Shown: one piece after another, positions 8,328-19,372 of the stretch | How the letters are laid out: every line of letters begins with the position of its first letter | Position numbering within the stretch: position 1 is the first letter of the stretch | Source: Desulfatibacillum sp. | GTDB lineage: Bacteria > Desulfobacterota > Desulfobacteria > Desulfobacterales > Desulfatibacillaceae | Length of the DNA: 49,434 bases | Assembly (NCBI GenBank): GCA_016342355.1 | Contig: JAEINP010000038.1 | Span: forward strand, 1 to 49,434 | Reading direction: 5' to 3' | Translations under genes and position numbers: made by a program | Notes under the pieces: generated by a model | The model's database searches: none | Told to the model about the DNA's origin: nothing | What the model saw: the letters and a program-made list of their open reading frames with translations, nothing else

Positions 8328-11300
8328 TTACATATTCCTGCGGTATTTTCCGCCCACGTCAAACAAGGCCTGGGAAATCTGCCCCAGGCTGCAATGGCGG
8401 ACGGTTTCCATCATTTGCGCGAAAATATTTCCTCCGCCCAGGGAGATCTCCTGGAGTTTTTTAAGAGCGGCGGCGCATTCCTTTTCATGTTCCTTGTGGA
8501 ATTCCGCCAACCGATTAAGCTGGGATTCCTTTTCATCTTCCGTGGAGCGGGCCAATTCCAGTTCCTGGAATTGTCCGTCCTTACCGGCATTGGGATCAAT
8601 GAACATATTCACGCCCACCAGGGGCAGGCCCCCGGAGTGCTTGAGGGTTTCGTAATAGACTGACTCGTCCTGGATCTTGCTTCTTTGGTAGCCCATTTCC
8701 ATGGCGCCCAGCACTCCGCCTCGGCGGGTGATGCGGTCGAATTCCGCCAGCACGGCTTCCTCCACCAAATCGGTCAGTTCCTCCACGATAAAGCTGCCCT
8801 GATTGACATTTTCGTTCTTGGCGAGGCCCCACTCCCTGTTGATAATCAACTGGATGGCCAAAGCACGGCGCACCGATTCCTCGGTGGGAGTGGTGATGGC
8901 CTCGTCATAAGCATTGGTGTGGAGGCTGTTGCAATTGTCGTAGACCGCGCACAGGGCCTGGAGAGTCGTGCGGATATCGTTGAACTGGATATCCTGGCTG
9001 TGCAAAGACCGGCCCGATGTCTGGATGTGGTACTTGAGCATCTGGGAGCGCTTGGAGGCGCCGTATTTCTCCCGCATGGCGACAGCCCAAATCCTGCGGG
9101 CCACCCGGCCGATAACCGTGTACTCCGGCTCCATGCCGTTGGAAAAGAAAAAGGAGAAATTGGGCGCAAAGTCGTCTATGTCCATGCCCCGGGAAAGGTA
9201 ATACTCCACATAGGTGAAGCCGTTGGCCAGGGTCAGGGCCAGTTGGGTGAGGGGGTTGGCCCCCGCCTCGGCGATGTGGTACCCTGAAATGGATACGGAA
9301 TAAAAATTGCGCACATTGTTATCAATAAAATACTGCTGGATGTCGCCCATGATCTTGAGGGCGAATTCCGTGGAAAAAATGCAGGTGTTCTGGCCCTGAT
9401 CCTCCTTGAGGATGTCAGCCTGGACCGTGCCGCGCACCGTGGACAAGGCTGTCGCCCGGATTTTTTCATATTCCTCCCGGGTGGGCTTGCGCACGTTTTC
9501 AGCCTCGAACTTATCCACCTGCTGGTCGATGGCCGTGTTCAAAAACATGGCCAGCATGATGGGCGCCGGGCCGTTGACGGTCATGGATACGGAAGTGTTG
9601 GGCGCGCAGAGGTCAAATCCCCCGTATAGAACCTTGACGTCCTCAATGGTGCATACGCTTACGCCCGAGTTGCCTATCTTGCCGTAAATGTCGGGCCTGC
9701 GGTCCGGGTCCTTGCCGTATAGGGTGACCGAGTCAAAAGCCGTGGAAAGACGTTTGGCCGGATAGCTTCCTGACAACAGGCGGAACCGTTTATTCGTGCG
9801 GAAAGGATCGCCTTCGCCCGCAAACATGCGGGTGGGGTCTTCGTCCGCCCGTTTGAAGGGGAAAACCCCGGCGGTAAAAGGAAAGAATCCCGCCAGATTC
9901 TCCCGCCTGAGCCACCGGTAAGTCTCCCCGGGGTCTTCGTACTTGGGCAGGGCCACCTTGGGGATCATGCTCCGGCACAGGGATTCGGTTTTTAAAGGCA
10001 CCCTGTATTCCTTGTTGCGCACTTCGTAGGTGTATTCATCCCCGGAGTATTTTTTCTTTGTTCCAGGCCACGAGGTGATGAGCTTTTGGGTTTCCTCATC
10101 CAGGGCGGCAAAGGCTTGCTTGGCTTCTTCCGCCAGTTTGGCCGAAACCTTTTCATCTTTGGTTTTCATGAATTCCGCAGCCTTTTCAAGCTGCCACGCT
10201 TCCCGCAACGCTCTTGCCTGGATTTCCGTGTGGGCGTGATAATCCCGGATGGCGTCGGAAATTTCGGTAAGATACCGGTCCCTGTCCGGGGGGATGATGA
10301 TCGTCTTGGACGTGGACACATGGCCTTTTGGCCTGGGCAGGGAGGATTTCAGATTCAGCCCGGTTTTTTCGTTGATGACATCCAGCAGAGCCAGGTACAT
10401 GGCGGTTACGCCGTCGTCATTGAACTTGGAGGCCGAAGTTCCGAAAACAGGCATTTCCTCGGCAGGCACATCCCAGGCCTCGCGGTTTCTCTGGACTTGC
10501 TTGCTGACCAGCTTGACCGCGTCCTCGCCGCCGCGTTTTTCGTACTTGTTCACCACCACCAGATCGGCAAAATCCAGCATGTCGATTTTTTCCAACTGGG
10601 AGGCGGCGCCGAACTCGCCGGTCATGGCGAAGACGGAGACATCCACCAGATCCACAATGGCGGTGTCGCCCTGGCCGATACCGGCGGTTTCGGAAATCAC
10701 CAGATCATAGCCTATGCCCTTGAGAAAGCGGATGATGTCGTCCACGGCGGCGGAAAGCTCGGTGTGGGACTCCCGGGTGGCCAGGGAACGCATGTACACG
10801 CGGGGGCTGTCAATGGCGTTCATGCGGATGCGGTCTCCCAACAGAGCGCCGCCGGTTTTCCTGCGGGAGGGGTCCGTACTGACCACGGCGATGTTCAGGT
10901 CTTTGAAATCCCGCAAAAGCCTGAGGATGAGTTCGTCCGTGAGGGAGGATTTCCCGGCCCCGCCTGTCCCGGTAAGACCGATGGCGACCGCCTTGGTATC
11001 TTTTTTAACCACGCTCCACAAAGGTTTGAGTTCTTTTTCGTCCCATTTTTTCTTTTGCTCCACCATGGAGATGCAACGGGCCACCAGGGGTTTGTTCTGG
11101 GGCGAAACCGCCTTGAAATCCAACTTGGGGTCCTTGATGGTGGGGAAATCCAGGGATTCCACCATGTGGTTGATCATGCCCTGGAGGCCCATTTTGGTTC
11201 CGTCCTCCGGGGAATAAATCTTGGCGATTCCGTAGGCCTCCAGTTCTTTTATTTCCTCGGGCACAATAACCCCGCCCCCACCCCCAAACACCTTGATGCC

Positions 11301-11579
11301 CGGCGCGTTCCGCTCCTTGAGAAGATCCACAAGGTACTTGAAAAACTCCATGTGGCCGCCCTGGTAACTGGAAATGGCGATGCCTTGGGCGTCCTCCTCG
11401 ATGGCGGCGTTCACGATCTGCTCCACCGACCGGTCGTGGCCCAGGTGAATGACCTCCACGCCCGTTGCCTGAAGCATGCGCCGGATAAGGTTGATGGACG
11501 CGTCATGCCCGTCAAAAAGGGACGTTGCCGTGACCACACGTATAGGTTGGGTGGGCTGGTAGACTTTATCTTGCTTCAT
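8328..11579 (-). CDS. icmF: Fused isobutyryl-CoA mutase type B12 enzyme with built-in G-protein chaperone
   Basis: A 1083-residue IcmF-type mutase that interconverts isobutyryl-CoA and n-butyryl-CoA, or similar branched and straight acyl-CoAs, with adenosylcobalamin. Residues 10-145 are the cobalamin-binding domain; His25 in FDGHDAS is the expected lower cobalt ligand. Residues 195-420 are the MeaB/ArgK-like GTPase with Walker [11 protein letters not shown] (204 onward) and base-specifying NKYE near 344. A linker leads to the TIM-barrel mutase domain (about 540-1083). Phe573 in GVFPF and Gln730 in GQNT match the Phe/Gln pair of isobutyryl-CoA mutases where methylmalonyl-CoA mutases have Tyr/Arg. 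Its start overlaps the tetR stop by 14 bases, so the two are coupled and co-regulated. Confidence 0.93.
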   Translation of the reverse strand: MKQDKVYQPTQPIRVVTATSLFDGHDASINLIRRMLQATGVEVIHLGHDRSVEQIVNAAIEEDAQGIAISSYQGGHMEFFKYLVDLLKERNAPGIKVFGGGGGVIVPEEIKELEAYGIAKIYSPEDGTKMGLQGMINHMVESLDFPTIKDPKLDFKAVSPQNKPLVARCISMVEQKKKWDEKELKPLWSVVKKDTKAVAIGLTGTGGAGKSSLTDELILRLLRDFKDLNIAVVSTDPSRRKTGGALLGDRIRMNAIDSPRVYMRSLATRESHTELSAAVDDIIRFLKGIGYDLVISETAGIGQGDTAIVDLVDVSVFAMTGEFGAASQLEKIDMLDFADLVVVNKYEKRGGEDAVKLVSKQVQRNREAWDVPAEEMPVFGTSASKFNDDGVTAMYLALLDVINEKTGLNLKSSLPRPKGHVSTSKTIIIPPDRDRYLTEISDAIRDYHAHTEIQARALREAWQLEKAAEFMKTKDEKVSAKLAEEAKQAFAALDEETQKLITSWPGTKKKYSGDEYTYEVRNKEYRVPLKTESLCRSMIPKVALPKYEDPGETYRWLRRENLAGFFPFTAGVFPFKRADEDPTRMFAGEGDPFRTNKRFRLLSGSYPAKRLSTAFDSVTLYGKDPDRRPDIYGKIGNSGVSVCTIEDVKVLYGGFDLCAPNTSVSMTVNGPAPIMLAMFLNTAIDQQVDKFEAENVRKPTREEYEKIRATALSTVRGTVQADILKEDQGQNTCIFSTEFALKIMGDIQQYFIDNNVRNFYSVSISGYHIAEAGANPLTQLALTLANGFTYVEYYLSRGMDIDDFAPNFSFFFSNGMEPEYTVIGRVARRIWAVAMREKYGASKRSQMLKYHIQTSGRSLHSQDIQFNDIRTTLQALCAVYDNCNSLHTNAYDEAITTPTEESVRRALAIQLIINREWGLAKNENVNQGSFIVEELTDLVEEAVLAEFDRITRRGGVLGAMEMGYQRSKIQDESVYYETLKHSGGLPLVGVNMFIDPNAGKDGQFQELELARSTEDEKESQLNRLAEFHKEHEKECAAALKKLQEISLGGGNIFAQMMETVRHCSLGQISQALFDVGGKYRRNM

Positions 11580-12243
11580 GTTTGTCTCCTTGTGCGCGGC
11601 CTCCGTTGGTCGCGCAGCTATCCAGGATAAAAGCTGTCTGTTGTTCTATGTATTCCTCAATGGTGTAGTGCCGGGACAGGTACCATCCCCGGTACGCCCA
11701 CATATGGCCCCACACCGTTATGTTATGCGCCATGACGTCCAGCCTTGCCTCATCCATGGAAGGCAGAATGCCCTCGCCCACAAGTTGCCTCAGGGCTATG
11801 ACAAACAGGCTGGTTATGCGTACTTCGTTTTCAAGGACCTTTTTCCGCCAATGCTTGGGCAGTGATTTGGCTTCCTGGTATATCAGCAAAATGTGGCGGT
11901 CAAGCCTATTGCATACCAGAAAATATTCCCGGATCATGGCAGGCAGAACCTCCTTGGAGCCCGAAGCCCGATCCAGGGCCAGGGTGACCCCCTGCTCCAT
12001 GTCGGCGTGAATGGCGTCGCACACCAGAAAAAGAATGTCCTCCTTGGATTTCACATACTCATACAACGACCCAATGGAAAAGCCAACAGCCCGGGCTATT
12101 TCCCGGGTGGTGGTTTTGTGGAAGCCCTTTTCCATGAACAAAGTCACGGCGGCGTCCACAATCTGGCGTCGTCGTTTGGCCACCAGATCCTGATCCTTGA
12201 CCTGGGTGGGTATGAGGGAGTTATTGTTGGTTTTATCCAGCAT
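11566..12243 (-). CDS. TetR/AcrR family regulator of the icmF unit
   Basis: A 225-residue TetR-type repressor. The N-terminal DNA-binding domain (about residues 24-75) has the typical [18 protein letters not shown] and [15 protein letters not shown] helices. The C-terminal all-helical part, where the ligand binds, includes a segment like those of acyl-CoA-responsive FadR/PsrA relatives. The gene overlaps icmF by 14 bases and is first in its transcript. A palindrome in its own promoter (12285-12304) is the likely operator, so it probably represses itself and icmF until an acyl-CoA is present. That ligand is inferred from context. Confidence 0.88.
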   Translation of the reverse strand: MLDKTNNNSLIPTQVKDQDLVAKRRRQIVDAAVTLFMEKGFHKTTTREIARAVGFSIGSLYEYVKSKEDILFLVCDAIHADMEQGVTLALDRASGSKEVLPAMIREYFLVCNRLDRHILLIYQEAKSLPKHWRKKVLENEVRITSLFVIALRQLVGEGILPSMDEARLDVMAHNITVWGHMWAYRGWYLSRHYTIEEYIEQQTAFILDSCATNGGRAQGDKHEAR

Positions 12244-12255
12244 CTTTTCCTTGGT

Positions 12256-12306
12256 TGACCAGTCAGTATTCTCACTTCTTCATAGACTGAACGAGCGCTC
12301 AGTCAA
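12256..12306 (-). promoter_or_regulatory. Promoter and TetR-type operator for tetR-icmF
   Basis: On the minus strand a -35-like TTGACT (12301-12306) and a -10-like TATGAA (12279-12284) are separated by 16 bases. The imperfect palindrome GACTGA-N8-TCAGTC (12285-12304) fills the spacer. A second TGAC-CA-GTCA repeat lies at 12256-12265, between promoter and start codon. Both look like half-sites of the same TetR protein. A bound repressor would cover the promoter. Spacing and symmetry are seen directly; binding is inferred. Confidence 0.6.
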
Positions 12307-12593
12307 ACAAACTTTCAATACCAAGCCGGGGGCGTCTATGTCAAGGGATTTTAATGGAGTAAAGACCGCTACCCAATTCAGGCAGGACTATCATGCAACG
12401 GGCCGCATGATTTCTATCAGGCGGGTCCACGGCATTACTGGCGCATAAACATCCCTCGCCAATGGGGAAGGGAATTGACCGATTGCCGCGTTGCGGCTGA
12501 TTTATTGAGTTTCGCGGGGCTCAACCAGAACATGCATATTCGGGCTGGTCTTTTGTGGAAGTGGGATCAACGTCGGGTTAAAGCAGAATTAAA
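12307..12593. other. Intergenic stretch between tetR promoter and moaA end
   Basis: Apart from the operator region just before it, this stretch holds no convincing gene, repeat or strong terminator. A small hairpin GCCGC-GTT-GCGGC near 12484 is followed by a weak T-rich run. Short open frames here lack ribosome binding sites and homology. Confidence 0.5.
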
Positions 12594-13607
12594 TCATCCC
12601 CCAATGGTGGACATACCCCGGTCGCAGCCGGGTCTTTCGGCGCCGCCCGAGTCCAGGCCTTTGGGCTTTTGAGAGATGGCCCGGGTAAAAAGGGCGTCCA
12701 GGTCGGCGGGCGCAGCTCCGTTTCTTAAAACCGTGCGTACGTCGATTTCCTTGTCTGAAAAAAGGCAGGGGCGCATTTTGCCGTCTGCGGTGAGGCGCAG
12801 CCTGTTGCAGGTGCTGCAAAAATGTCCGCTGATGGCGTTGATAAAGCCGATTTCCCCCTTGGCGTTGGGGAGGGTGAATCGCCTTGCCGGGCCGTCCAGG
12901 GGACCGTGGCCTTCCACGGAGCTTAGGCGACCCAGGTCCTTTTCTATCAGGTTGCGGATTTCCTGTGAGGATATGGACTTTTCTTTGGCCCAGTGCATGT
13001 TTTTGCCTATGGGCATGTATTCGATAAAGCGGATGGTCACGGGTTTTTGAAGGGTCAGTCGGGCAAAGTCCACGAATTCCGCATCGTTGACGCCTGCCAC
13101 GGCGACCACGTTGATCTTCACCGGGTTCAGGCCCGCGCCCAGGGCCGCTTCGATACCGTTTATGACTTCCCGGCAATGGTCCCTGCCTGTTATTTTGGCG
13201 AAGACTTCGGGCCTCATGCTGTCCAGGCTCACGTTGACCCGGTGCAGCCCGGCGTTTTTCAGGTCTTGCGCCATGTGGGCCAGGCGGACTCCGTTGGTGG
13301 TCATGGCAAGGTCTTCAATGCCCGGCATGGAGGCGATGCAGGAAATCAGGTCCGTGATTCCCCTGCGGACCAAGGGCTCCCCGCCTGTGATGCGTACCTT
13401 TTTGATGCCGTGGCGCACCCCGGCCTTCACAACAGCGACGATTTCTTCGTAGGAAAGAATAGCATTATGCCCGAGAAGGGAAAGCCCCTCCTCGGGCACA
13501 CAATAAAAGCAACGCAGATTGCAGCGGTCGGTAACCGAAACCCTTAGATAGCTGATGCTTCGGGAAAATCGGTCCGTATTATCTAGTGTGTCAGTGTTAT
13601 CGTTCGT
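12594..13607 (-). CDS. moaA: GTP 3',8-cyclase MoaA, with a non-canonical (probably ACG) start
   Basis: A radical-SAM enzyme for the first step of molybdenum cofactor synthesis, GTP to 3',8-cH2GTP. The family N terminus is intact: SISYLRVSVTDRC precedes the cluster motif C-N-L-R-C-F-Y-C (codons at 13500-13523). The second cluster motif FCSTCNRLRL...RPC and the terminal Gly-Gly are also present. The frame has no ATG, GTG or TTG before the cluster; the only such codon is GTG at 13497-13499, which would cut off the cluster. The frame runs back to the UAG of aspS at 13629-13631. An ACG at 13605-13607, eight bases after a strong purine tract, is the best start and gives 337 residues, normal for MoaA. 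The gene lies in hisS-aspS-moaA. Confidence 0.8.
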   Translation of the reverse strand, partial: TNDNTDTLDNTDRFSRSISYLRVSVTDRCNLRCFYCVPEEGLSLLGHNAILSYEEIVAVVKAGVRHGIKKVRITGGEPLVRRGITDLISCIASMPGIEDLAMTTNGVRLAHMAQDLKNAGLHRVNVSLDSMRPEVFAKITGRDHCREVINGIEAALGAGLNPVKINVVAVAGVNDAEFVDFARLTLQKPVTIRFIEYMPIGKNMHWAKEKSISSQEIRNLIEKDLGRLSSVEGHGPLDGPARRFTLPNAKGEIGFINAISGHFCSTCNRLRLTADGKMRPCLFSDKEIDVRTVLRNGAAPADLDALFTRAISQKPKGLDSGGAERPGCDRGMSTIGG

Positions 13608-13615
13608 TGGGTTAA

Positions 13616-13626
13616 CCTCACCCCTT
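13616..13626 (-). promoter_or_regulatory. Ribosome binding site deciding the moaA start
   Basis: On the minus strand AAGGGGTGAGG lies directly after the aspS stop and eight bases before the ACG at 13605-13607. It is the only strong Shine-Dalgarno-like sequence between aspS and the MoaA cluster motif, and it is the main reason for choosing ACG. Confidence 0.55.
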
Positions 13627-13628
13627 GC

Positions 13629-15422
13629 CTATTTGGCGGGGTCTTTTTTAATCCTGAGCGCCAGTTCCGCCAATTGCTCGAAAGACACTTCCGACGGGGC
13701 GTCCGTAAGCAGGCACGAGGCTTTTTGGGTTTTGGGAAATGGGATGATGTCCCGGATGGAATGCTCGCCGCTCAACAGCATGATCAGGCGATCAAATCCA
13801 AAGGCCAGGCCTCCATGGGGAGGCGCGCCGAATCCCAGGGCTTTAAGCAGGAACCCGAATTTTTCTTCGGCCTCTTCCTGGCCCAGGCCCAGCATGCCGA
13901 ACACTTTTTCCTGCATTTCGGTCTGATGAATACGGATACTGCCTCCGCCCAGTTCCGTCCCGTTCAGCACCATGTCATATGCCCGGGACCGCACAGCCAG
14001 GGGATTGGTTTCCAATAATTCCAAGTCCTCTTCCATGGGCGCGGTAAATGGATGGTGCAGGGCCACGTAGCGTTTGTCCGCATCGTCGTATTCCACCAGG
14101 GGGAACTCGGTCACCCACACAAACCGGAATGTATTGTCGTCAATGAGCCCTAATTGTTTGGCGACCTGGTTTCTTAAATGTCCCAGAGCGTCGTTGGTCA
14201 CCTTGGTGCTGTCCGCCACAAAAAAGATAAGGTCGCCGGGCGCCATGTCCAGGGCTTTGGCCAGAGCGTCTTTTTCGTCGTCGGTAAAGAATTTTGCGAT
14301 GGGAGACTGCCAGGAGGCGTCCTCTTTCACCTTGATCCAGGCAAGGCCCTTGGCGCCGTACACGCCAACGAATTCGGTCAGGTCGTCTATGACCTTGCGG
14401 GAAAAATGACTGCATCCCTTGGCGTTGAGGGCCTTGACCATGCCGCCTTTTTTCACCACCGAGGCGAACACCTTAAAGTCCGACCCTTCCACAATGGAGG
14501 AAACCTCGTGCAACTCCAGGTCAAAGCGCAGGTCGGGCTTGTCCAGGCCGTAGCGGTCCATGGCCTCCTGGTAGGTCAGGCGGTCAAAGGGCGTTTGGAC
14601 TTCCTTGCCCATGACGTCCTTGAAAACCCGGGCGATCATCTGCTCGGCCACGGCCATGACGTCCTCTTCTCCCACAAAGGACATTTCAAGGTCGATTTGG
14701 GTGAATTCGGGTTGGCGGTCCGCCCGGAGGTCTTCATCCCGGAAGCACCGGACAATCTGGTAATAGCGGTCATACCCGGCCACCATGAGTAGCTGCTTGA
14801 AAAGCTGGGGGCTTTGGGGCAGAGCATAAAATGTGCCCGGATTGACGCGGCTGGGCACCAGGTAGTCACGAGCGCCTTCGGGTGTGCTTTTGGTCAGGAC
14901 CGGCGTTTCAATATCCAGGAAATCGTTTTCGTTCAGGAACTGGCGCACGCAAGCCCCCACCTGATGCCGGAGAATGATATTTTTAGCGATTTTGGGACGG
15001 CGAAGATCCAGGTAACGGTATTCCAGGCGCAGGTTTTCCGAGACTTCCACGTTGTCTTCCATCATAAAAGGCGGGGTCTTGGACTTGTTCAGGATTTTCA
15101 GGCCGGAAACCATGACCTCGATTTCGCCCGTATCCATTTTGGGATTGACCATGCCGTCCGGGCGTTCCAGGACCTCGCCTTCCACGGCGATGACCCATTC
15201 GCTCCGGATGGAGTCCGCCAGTTGATGGACATCGGCGTTGTTTTCGGGATTGAAAACCACCTGGGTGATTCCAAAGCGGTCCCGCAAGTCGATAAAAATG
15301 ACCCCACCATGGTCGCGCCACCTTTGGGCCCATCCCATGAGCACCACTTTTTTGCCAATATCCGCCTTTCTCAGGATCCCACAGTTGTGGGTTCGCCTCA
15401 TGTCTCCCAGTAAATCAGCCAT
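13629..15422 (-). CDS. aspS: Aspartyl-tRNA synthetase
   Basis: A 597-residue bacterial-type class II synthetase that charges tRNA-Asp, or tRNA-Asp and tRNA-Asn if non-discriminating. The order is an N-terminal OB fold that binds the anticodon (residues 1-110, [19 protein letters not shown]), class II motif 2 (about 220, [20 protein letters not shown]), a bacterial GAD insertion (about 290-420), and motif 3 ([13 protein letters not shown] near 545). The length is usual for bacterial AspRS. The gene follows hisS by about 97 bases. It ends in UAG, and the open frame continues in phase into moaA. Confidence 0.97.
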   Translation of the reverse strand: MADLLGDMRRTHNCGILRKADIGKKVVLMGWAQRWRDHGGVIFIDLRDRFGITQVVFNPENNADVHQLADSIRSEWVIAVEGEVLERPDGMVNPKMDTGEIEVMVSGLKILNKSKTPPFMMEDNVEVSENLRLEYRYLDLRRPKIAKNIILRHQVGACVRQFLNENDFLDIETPVLTKSTPEGARDYLVPSRVNPGTFYALPQSPQLFKQLLMVAGYDRYYQIVRCFRDEDLRADRQPEFTQIDLEMSFVGEEDVMAVAEQMIARVFKDVMGKEVQTPFDRLTYQEAMDRYGLDKPDLRFDLELHEVSSIVEGSDFKVFASVVKKGGMVKALNAKGCSHFSRKVIDDLTEFVGVYGAKGLAWIKVKEDASWQSPIAKFFTDDEKDALAKALDMAPGDLIFFVADSTKVTNDALGHLRNQVAKQLGLIDDNTFRFVWVTEFPLVEYDDADKRYVALHHPFTAPMEEDLELLETNPLAVRSRAYDMVLNGTELGGGSIRIHQTEMQEKVFGMLGLGQEEAEEKFGFLLKALGFGAPPHGGLAFGFDRLIMLLSGEHSIRDIIPFPKTQKASCLLTDAPSEVSFEQLAELALRIKKDPAK

Positions 15423-15519
15423 TGTATGCTTTCCTCATAAACTATTGAATGAACAGGTTTGTATGTCGCCTACTTAACCGCCGGGCTGGCCCGGCTCACT
15501 AATCAGGGTGTCCCGGAGG

Positions 15520-16779
15520 CTATCCCTGGTTTATCAGGGCGATGACCTGATCCACCAGGCCATCCAGGGCAACCTCCACCTGCTCTTTGGTATCCATATT
15601 CCGCAAAACAGCTTTGTTGTTTTGCAGTTCGGTTTCTCCCAATATCAAAACATGGCCGACCCTAAAGCGGTTGGCCTGTTTCATCTGGCTTTTCAGGCTT
15701 TTGCCTTCGTAATCCATTTCAGCCCGCAGACCTTTTGCGTTGAACGCGCACAGCCAGTCAAAGGCTATTTTCTGGGCTTCCGCTCCCAAGGCTGCGACAA
15801 ACAGGGGCGGCGGGACCGTGAAGTCCTTTTCCTCCGCGCCAAGCAGGGCCGCCAGCCTGTCAAAGCCTATGGCAAAGCCTATGGCCGGGGTATCCTTGCC
15901 TTCCAGGATTTTCACCAGTCCGTCGTACCGGCCCCCGCCAGCCACGGCGTTTTGGGCGCCCAGGAGTGAGGTCTGGACCTCGAAGGTGGTGCGGGTGTAG
16001 TAATCCAGGCCCCTTACCAGCCGGGGATTGATTTCATAGGGCACGGACAGGTTGTCCAGGCCTTTGATCACAGCCTCAAAATGCTCCCTGCAATCCTGGC
16101 ACAAATGATCCTGGATGGAGGGGGCGCCTTCAACCGCTTCCTTGCAGCCGGGAACCTTGCAGTCAATCACCCTGAGGGGATTGGTTTTGGCCCGGCGCTG
16201 GCAGTCGGAGCACAAACGGTCTGTTTTGTCCGACACAAAGGCGGTGAGGGCGTCCCGAAACTTGGGTCGGCACTCCGGGCAGCCCAGGGAGTTCACGTGG
16301 GTCACCACATCGGGTACGCTCAGGCCGGTAAAAAACAGGTGCAGCATGTACATGATCTGCACGTCCGCCAGGGGGGACGCCACCCCGTACATCTCGGCGT
16401 TGATCTGGTAAAACTGGCGATAGCGGCCTTTCTGGGGCCTTTCATGGCGGAACATGGGGCCGATGGTATAGAATTTCTGCACAGGGTCGGACCCGGCGAA
16501 GCCGTGCTCGATATAGGCGCGGACCACCGAGGCCGTGGCCTCGGGCCTTAGGGTCTGGCCCCGGCCCTTGGAGTCGGGAAAGGAGTACATTTCCTTTTCC
16601 ACAATGTCCGTGTCCGTGCCAATGCCCCGGGAGAAGAGGTCTGTGCTTTCCATTATGGGCAGACGGATTTCCCTGAACCCGAAATTCTCCAAAAGCACGC
16701 GGGCTTTGGCTTCGATATCCTGCCACAACTCAACGTCGCCGGGGAGTATATCCCTGAATCCGCGAATTAATTTGATCAT
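15520..16779 (-). CDS. hisS: Histidyl-tRNA synthetase
   Basis: A 419-residue class II synthetase that charges tRNA-His. The start MIKLIRGFRDILPGD is the usual N terminus and has GGAG seven bases upstream. An upstream ATG at 16842 would add 21 unrelated residues. Motif 2 is in MFRHERPQKGRYRQFYQ, the His-specific motifs are RPEATASVVRA and RGLDYYTRTTFEV, and motif 3 is AIGFAIGFDRL. The C-terminal anticodon-binding domain is complete. The middle of the protein (about residues 180-230) carries four Cys pairs (LGCPECR, RLCSDCQRR, CKVPGC, LCQDCRE), suggesting a bound zinc, as in some bacterial HisRS. Confidence 0.96.
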   Translation of the reverse strand: MIKLIRGFRDILPGDVELWQDIEAKARVLLENFGFREIRLPIMESTDLFSRGIGTDTDIVEKEMYSFPDSKGRGQTLRPEATASVVRAYIEHGFAGSDPVQKFYTIGPMFRHERPQKGRYRQFYQINAEMYGVASPLADVQIMYMLHLFFTGLSVPDVVTHVNSLGCPECRPKFRDALTAFVSDKTDRLCSDCQRRAKTNPLRVIDCKVPGCKEAVEGAPSIQDHLCQDCREHFEAVIKGLDNLSVPYEINPRLVRGLDYYTRTTFEVQTSLLGAQNAVAGGGRYDGLVKILEGKDTPAIGFAIGFDRLAALLGAEEKDFTVPPPLFVAALGAEAQKIAFDWLCAFNAKGLRAEMDYEGKSLKSQMKQANRFRVGHVLILGETELQNNKAVLRNMDTKEQVEVALDGLVDQVIALINQG

Positions 16780-16960
16780 TATTTGCTCCGGTATAACAAT
16801 TCCCGGGCATAACCCGGTAAACCACCATAATTGACAAAACATTGGAATTAAATCAAGGGAATAATTGACAAGGGGATGGATTGGAAGGGCCCGGCCCGTT
16901 TTTTAATGTGCTAAGGCCGGATTATTCCTGAATAATAATAAAGCGCAATTGCCCGGCCTG

Positions 16961-17428
16961 TCAGTCCAGTTGGATGAAGCTGGAGTCCACGGGGCCGTCC
17001 AGGAGTTGGATGGAGCTTATGTGGACCCGGAAGAATTCCGTGTCCTCCTGTTCCAGAAGTTCTTTCAGGCGGGGATGGGTAACCAGGAAAGACCTTTTCA
17101 GTTCCAAAAGATCCCTGGGATCCTGGGGCTCGCACACCCCACTAACGGTAAGGGCCTGGATGTGCTCCCGCTCGCTTTGGGCGGCGCTGGTGCGGGTATC
17201 GACCATCAGGCACACGTTGGGGTTGGCTTTCATATTCCGGTATTTGGCGGATTTTTTTCCGGTGACCATCACCAAAGCCCGGCCCTGGCGGTCGAACATG
17301 TAGGCCATGAGGGAGCAATGGGGTTTTCCTTCGTACTCCGTGGCCAGGACGCACATGTTTTCCCGGGCCAGGATGTCAAACATTTTTTCCAGCATATCAA
17401 ATCTCTCAATTTTAGGGGGAGAGGCCAT
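16961..17428 (-). CDS. Pyridoxamine 5'-phosphate oxidase-like FMN-binding protein
   Basis: A 155-residue split-barrel flavoprotein of the PPOx-like family, which bind FMN or related flavins and in some members F420 or haem. The typical core is VLATEYEGKPHCSLMAYMF, then ALVMVTGKKSAKYRNMKANPNVCLM, where the Lys/Arg and Asn-Pro contact the cofactor. Its ATG lies one base after the TAA of the upstream gene, so the pair is probably translationally coupled. An actual vitamin B6 role is unlikely because the family has many other activities; the substrate is unknown. Confidence 0.8.
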   Translation of the reverse strand: MASPPKIERFDMLEKMFDILARENMCVLATEYEGKPHCSLMAYMFDRQGRALVMVTGKKSAKYRNMKANPNVCLMVDTRTSAAQSEREHIQALTVSGVCEPQDPRDLLELKRSFLVTHPRLKELLEQEDTEFFRVHISSIQLLDGPVDSSFIQLD

Positions 17429-17429
17429 T

Positions 17430-17843
17430 TTATGGTTTGGTTTCGCCTACCCGGCCCTTGAGTTCTTTTTCCAGGGCCGCAAAAAGGTCCTTTTTGCGTT
17501 GTTTTTCGTCCTTGGCCTTTACCGTGATGTTAGCCATGCGTTCTGCCTGTTGTTTGGCGAATTTTTCCACCTCGGCTTCCATATTGGGGCCTTGGTTTGC
17601 CCGGGGCAGTTCTTCCATGGGCAAAGGGTTCTTAATATACATCCTTTCCACATCCCCGGCCAGGACAGCTTTTAATACTTCCATTTCTTTGAGTTTGTTA
17701 CAGATGCTTTGGGATTCCTCTATGGAATAGCCCGTGACTTCACTTATTTGGGAGACAGTGGGGGGGACGCCGAACTTGTGGTCTGCTATCCGGGCGGCGG
17801 CGACCACCAGATGCGCTTTATAATAAGGAGAATTGTGATCCAT
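17430..17843 (-). CDS. Small winged-helix-like protein of unknown function
   Basis: A 137-residue protein without a recognised name. The start at 17843 follows AAGGGA by nine bases; an earlier ATG at 17933 would add 30 residues. Residues 20-65 (GVPPTVSQISEVTGYSIEESQSICNKLKEM) look like a winged helix-turn-helix. The last 60 residues are charged and helical (EVEKFAKQQAERMANITVKAKDEKQRKKDLF) and may form a coiled coil. It is coupled to the FMN-binding gene after it and divergent from eno. A regulator of that small unit is one reading, but no operator repeat was seen. Confidence 0.6.
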   Translation of the reverse strand: MDHNSPYYKAHLVVAAARIADHKFGVPPTVSQISEVTGYSIEESQSICNKLKEMEVLKAVLAGDVERMYIKNPLPMEELPRANQGPNMEAEVEKFAKQQAERMANITVKAKDEKQRKKDLFAALEKELKGRVGETKP

Positions 17844-17873
17844 ATTTTTTTCCCTTTCGCGGTCAGGCGATTC

Positions 17874-17903
17874 TTGACATTCTATCCATTGATTAGGTAG
17901 CAT
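17874..17903 (+). promoter_or_regulatory. Possible sigma-70 promoter for eno
   Basis: A perfect -35 TTGACA (17874-17879) and a four-of-six -10 TAGCAT (17898-17903) are separated by 18 bases, about 100 bases before the eno start. It lies in the divergent gap between eno and the helix-turn-helix-like gene. Confidence 0.35.
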
Positions 17904-17955
17904 CCAATCAAAATTCTTGTCAATAATGTCCATGGCGCCGCCATGGATGTTTTAA

Positions 17956-19293
<1,338 letters not shown>

Positions 19294-19305
19294 CCATAGC
19301 ACCAA

Positions 19306-19337
19306 AAGGGGGAAGCCTGACGGGCTCCCCCTTGTTT
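19306..19337 (+). terminator. Terminator after eno
   Basis: AAGGGGGAAGCC (19306-19317) pairs with GGCTCCCCCTT (19323-19333), leaving one bulged A and a short loop, and GTTT follows. It lies between eno and the next gene on the same strand. Confidence 0.7.
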
Positions 19338-19372
19338 ATGGAACGGGCGACGCCCGTTTCCCCGAGGATTTC

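Noticed and set aside
10086-11630. Open frame of 514 codons on the plus strand opposite icmF
   Set aside because: It mirrors the icmF coding strand. Its His- and Gly-rich, low-complexity protein has no domain, and codon bias explains the long openness.
12594-13499. moaA starting at the GTG at 13497-13499
   Set aside because: This removes the CNLRCFYC cluster motif, without which MoaA could not bind its radical-SAM cluster. The upstream frame is open and homologous.
16913-16956. AGGCCGG...CCGGCCT inverted repeat before the FMN-binding gene end
   Set aside because: The arms are seven bases long and no proper T tract follows on either strand, so it was not called a terminator.
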